6,999 bases of DNA from the NCBI GenBank assembly GCA_030618945.1, contig JAUXCI010000129.1, forward strand, positions 1 to 6,999. Reading direction: 5' to 3'. Position 1 is the stretch's first letter. Every line of letters begins with the position of its first letter. Under the pieces are notes generated by a model. That model was not told the DNA's origin. It worked only from the letters and a program-made list of their open reading frames with translations, and did no database searches. The position numbers and the translations under genes were made by a program. Shown piece after piece: positions 6,329 through 6,999 of the stretch. Source of the stretch: Flavobacteriaceae bacterium. Its GTDB lineage: Bacteria; Bacteroidota; Bacteroidia; Flavobacteriales; Flavobacteriaceae.

Positions 6329-6369
6329 ACTATGTTGTTTTTATATTTAACCTATACATAACGAGCCTC
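6307..6369 (-). promoter_or_regulatory. Mutually exclusive antiterminator / terminator pairing in the leader RNA
   Basis: The segment GAGGCTCGTTAT (6369-6358) can pair with either half of the terminator stem. GAGGCT (6369-6364) pairs with AGTCTC (6327-6322), 6 bp with one G-U. Alternatively CTCGTTAT (6365-6358) pairs with 6318-6311, 8 bp with one G-U, plus 3 more pairs beyond a G-G mismatch. Either pairing blocks the 9-bp terminator stem. A ribosome stalled in the Phe/Tyr run would leave this segment free; a ribosome at the leader stop codon (6354-6352) would cover it. The pairings are read by eye, without folding energies. The second could also place a stem against the U-run and act as a terminator itself. 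Confidence 0.7.
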
Positions 6370-6432
6370 TCCTTTTATTTTATAAAAAAAGTAAAAGTAA
6401 AAACGGTTAACTATTTGTACAGAATTTATCAT
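6352..6432 (-). CDS. Phe/Tyr-rich leader peptide of the aromatic amino-acid operon
   Basis: A 26-codon ORF, ATG at 6432 and TAG at 6354-6352, lying about 14 nt after the predicted transcription start. Residues 11-17 are FYFYFFY, encoded by TTT TAC TTT TAC TTT TTT TAT (6402-6382): seven aromatic codons in a row immediately upstream of an attenuator and of genes that make Phe and Tyr. The peptide itself is presumably not functional; its translation reports charged tRNA-Phe and tRNA-Tyr levels. From the last Tyr codon to the antiterminator segment (6369) is 12 nt, about the distance from a ribosomal A site to the leading edge of the ribosome. No Shine-Dalgarno sequence precedes the ATG, as usual in this phylum. 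Expression is inferred. Confidence 0.83.
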   Translation of the reverse strand: MINSVQIVNRFYFYFFYKIKGEARYV

Positions 6433-6451
6433 TAAAATCAAAATTAGGCAG

Positions 6452-6481
6452 CAAAAGTATGAATTTAATTTTCAATTGCAA
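6452..6481 (-). promoter_or_regulatory. Promoter of the aromatic amino-acid operon (TTG-N19-TACTTTTG)
   Basis: On the minus strand, TTG at 6481-6479 is followed after 19 bp by TACTTTTG at 6459-6452. Both elements match the Bacteroidota primary-sigma consensus TTG-N17-23-TAnnTTTG exactly. Transcription should start near 6446, leaving a leader of about 170 nt with the leader ORF and attenuator ahead of pheA. Confidence 0.75.
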
Positions 6482-6524
6482 GTGTTATTTGAAAAAGTTT
6501 GAATATACTTCAATGGTTGTGGAG

Positions 6525-6551
6525 TCTAATTGAAGATGTATTCCAATTAGA
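6525..6551. repeat. 8-bp inverted repeat between divergent aromatic operon and gldA
   Basis: TCTAATTG (6525-6532) and its exact complement CAATTAGA (6544-6551) are separated by 11 bp. It lies 44 bp upstream of the operon promoter's TTG and 52 bp before the gldA ATG. It could be a dimeric regulator site or chance in AT-rich DNA. The remaining sequence to 6603 holds no clear gldA promoter: TTTATTTG at 6573-6580 is the closest -7 match and has no TTG at the right distance. Confidence 0.35.
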
Positions 6552-6603
6552 AACGGATCCATCAAAATTTTGTTTATTTGTATCATCAATCAGAAAAGTA
6601 ATT

Positions 6604-6999
6604 ATGTCTATTTATGTTGACAAAGTAAGTAAAGATTATGGCCGTCAAAAGGCTCTTAATGAAGTTAGTTTTACCATTGATTCTGGTGAAATCGTTGGTT
6701 TTTTGGGGCCAAATGGTGCAGGAAAATCAACCATGATGAAAATTATTACTACTTATATTGAACCCACTGGTGGATCGGTTAAGGTCAATGATTTTGACAT
6801 TTTTAAAATGGGTATGGAGGTTAAACGATCTATAGGATATCTGCCTGAGCATAATCCTTTGTATCTCGATTTTTATGTAAGAGAATATTTAAATTTTCAT
6901 GCAGACATCCATAAAGTTGATAAAAAAAGAATTGAAGATATAATTGACCTGGTTGGTTTGATTGACATAAAGGGCAAGAAAATTGGGCAGTTATCTAAG
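6604..6999 (+). CDS. gldA: ABC transporter ATP-binding protein GldA, N-terminal 132 residues (3' end outside window)
   Basis: Cytoplasmic ATPase subunit of an ABC-2 type exporter. In Flavobacterium johnsoniae, GldA works with the membrane proteins GldF and GldG and was identified through gliding-motility mutants. Visible here are the A-loop Tyr12, Walker A GPNGAGKST (35-43), a Q-loop region reading GYLPEHNPLY (78-87) with Glu82 in place of the usual Gln, and the start of the signature region GQLSK (128-132), where the window ends; Walker B, D-loop and H-loop lie beyond. MSIYVDKVSKDYG as N-terminus and YLPEHNPLYLDFYVREYLNF (79-98) closely resemble known GldA proteins. The ATG at 6604 is the natural start. 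GldA homologues also occur in non-gliding Bacteroidota, so motility is not proved. Confidence 0.87.
   Translation, partial: MSIYVDKVSKDYGRQKALNEVSFTIDSGEIVGFLGPNGAGKSTMMKIITTYIEPTGGSVKVNDFDIFKMGMEVKRSIGYLPEHNPLYLDFYVREYLNFHADIHKVDKKRIEDIIDLVGLIDIKGKKIGQLSK

Noticed and set aside
6330..6359. Second short leader ORF (ATG at 6359, 9 codons, MYRLNIKTT) with AAGGAG-like sequence upstream
   Set aside because: It overlaps the Phe/Tyr leader ORF in another frame, has a single Tyr and no Phe, and the purine-rich upstream stretch is also part of the antiterminator segment. Shine-Dalgarno sequences are rarely used in this phylum, so the match is weak evidence.
6277..6450. T-box or small-molecule riboswitch in the pheA leader
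   Set aside because: No T-box consensus sequence, specifier-loop layout or conserved aptamer structure is visible, and the leader ORF plus overlapping hairpins explain the region better.

Overview
The window looks like the chromosome of an AT-rich member of the Bacteroidota, probably of the flavobacterial lineage. Four observations point that way. There is a GldA-type ABC ATPase. There are two small Bacteroidota-restricted membrane families (resembling DUF6341 and DUF6427) beside a flavobacterial-type uracil phosphoribosyltransferase. The DAHP synthase is fused at its C-terminus to chorismate mutase. Promoter-like sequences fit the phylum's TTG / TAnnTTTG pattern rather than sigma70 boxes, and Shine-Dalgarno sequences are mostly absent.

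Layout, left to right. Bases 1-452 (minus strand): the 5' part of trmB (tRNA m7G46 methyltransferase, cut by the window edge, TTG start), preceded by a 65-residue one-helix membrane protein. Bases 579-1499 (plus): a polytopic membrane protein of unknown function. It meets upp (1503-2153, minus) tail to tail with only 3 bp between them. Bases 2294-2340: a 13-bp hairpin that can end the aromatic operon, overlapping a candidate upp promoter. Bases 2354-6276 (minus): a tight four-gene operon read as prephenate dehydratase (pheA), class I aminotransferase, prephenate dehydrogenase (tyrA), then DAHP synthase/chorismate mutase. Together these enzymes commit carbon to the shikimate pathway and carry out every step from chorismate to phenylalanine and tyrosine. 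Bases 6604-6999 (plus): the N-terminal part of gldA, divergent from the operon.

The most notable element lies in the roughly 170-nt leader of the aromatic operon (about 6446-6277, minus). A good Bacteroidota promoter is followed by a 26-codon leader ORF whose codons 11-17 read Phe-Tyr-Phe-Tyr-Phe-Phe-Tyr. Next comes a segment just upstream of the leader stop codon, then a 9-bp hairpin followed by a U-run, 23 nt before pheA. The upstream segment can pair with either half of the terminator stem. This is the architecture of classical ribosome-mediated transcription attenuation, here apparently sensing both charged tRNA-Phe and tRNA-Tyr to control the whole Phe/Tyr branch. Apart from this, the genes are ordinary housekeeping genes; I see no mobile elements, CRISPR arrays, rRNA or tRNA genes.
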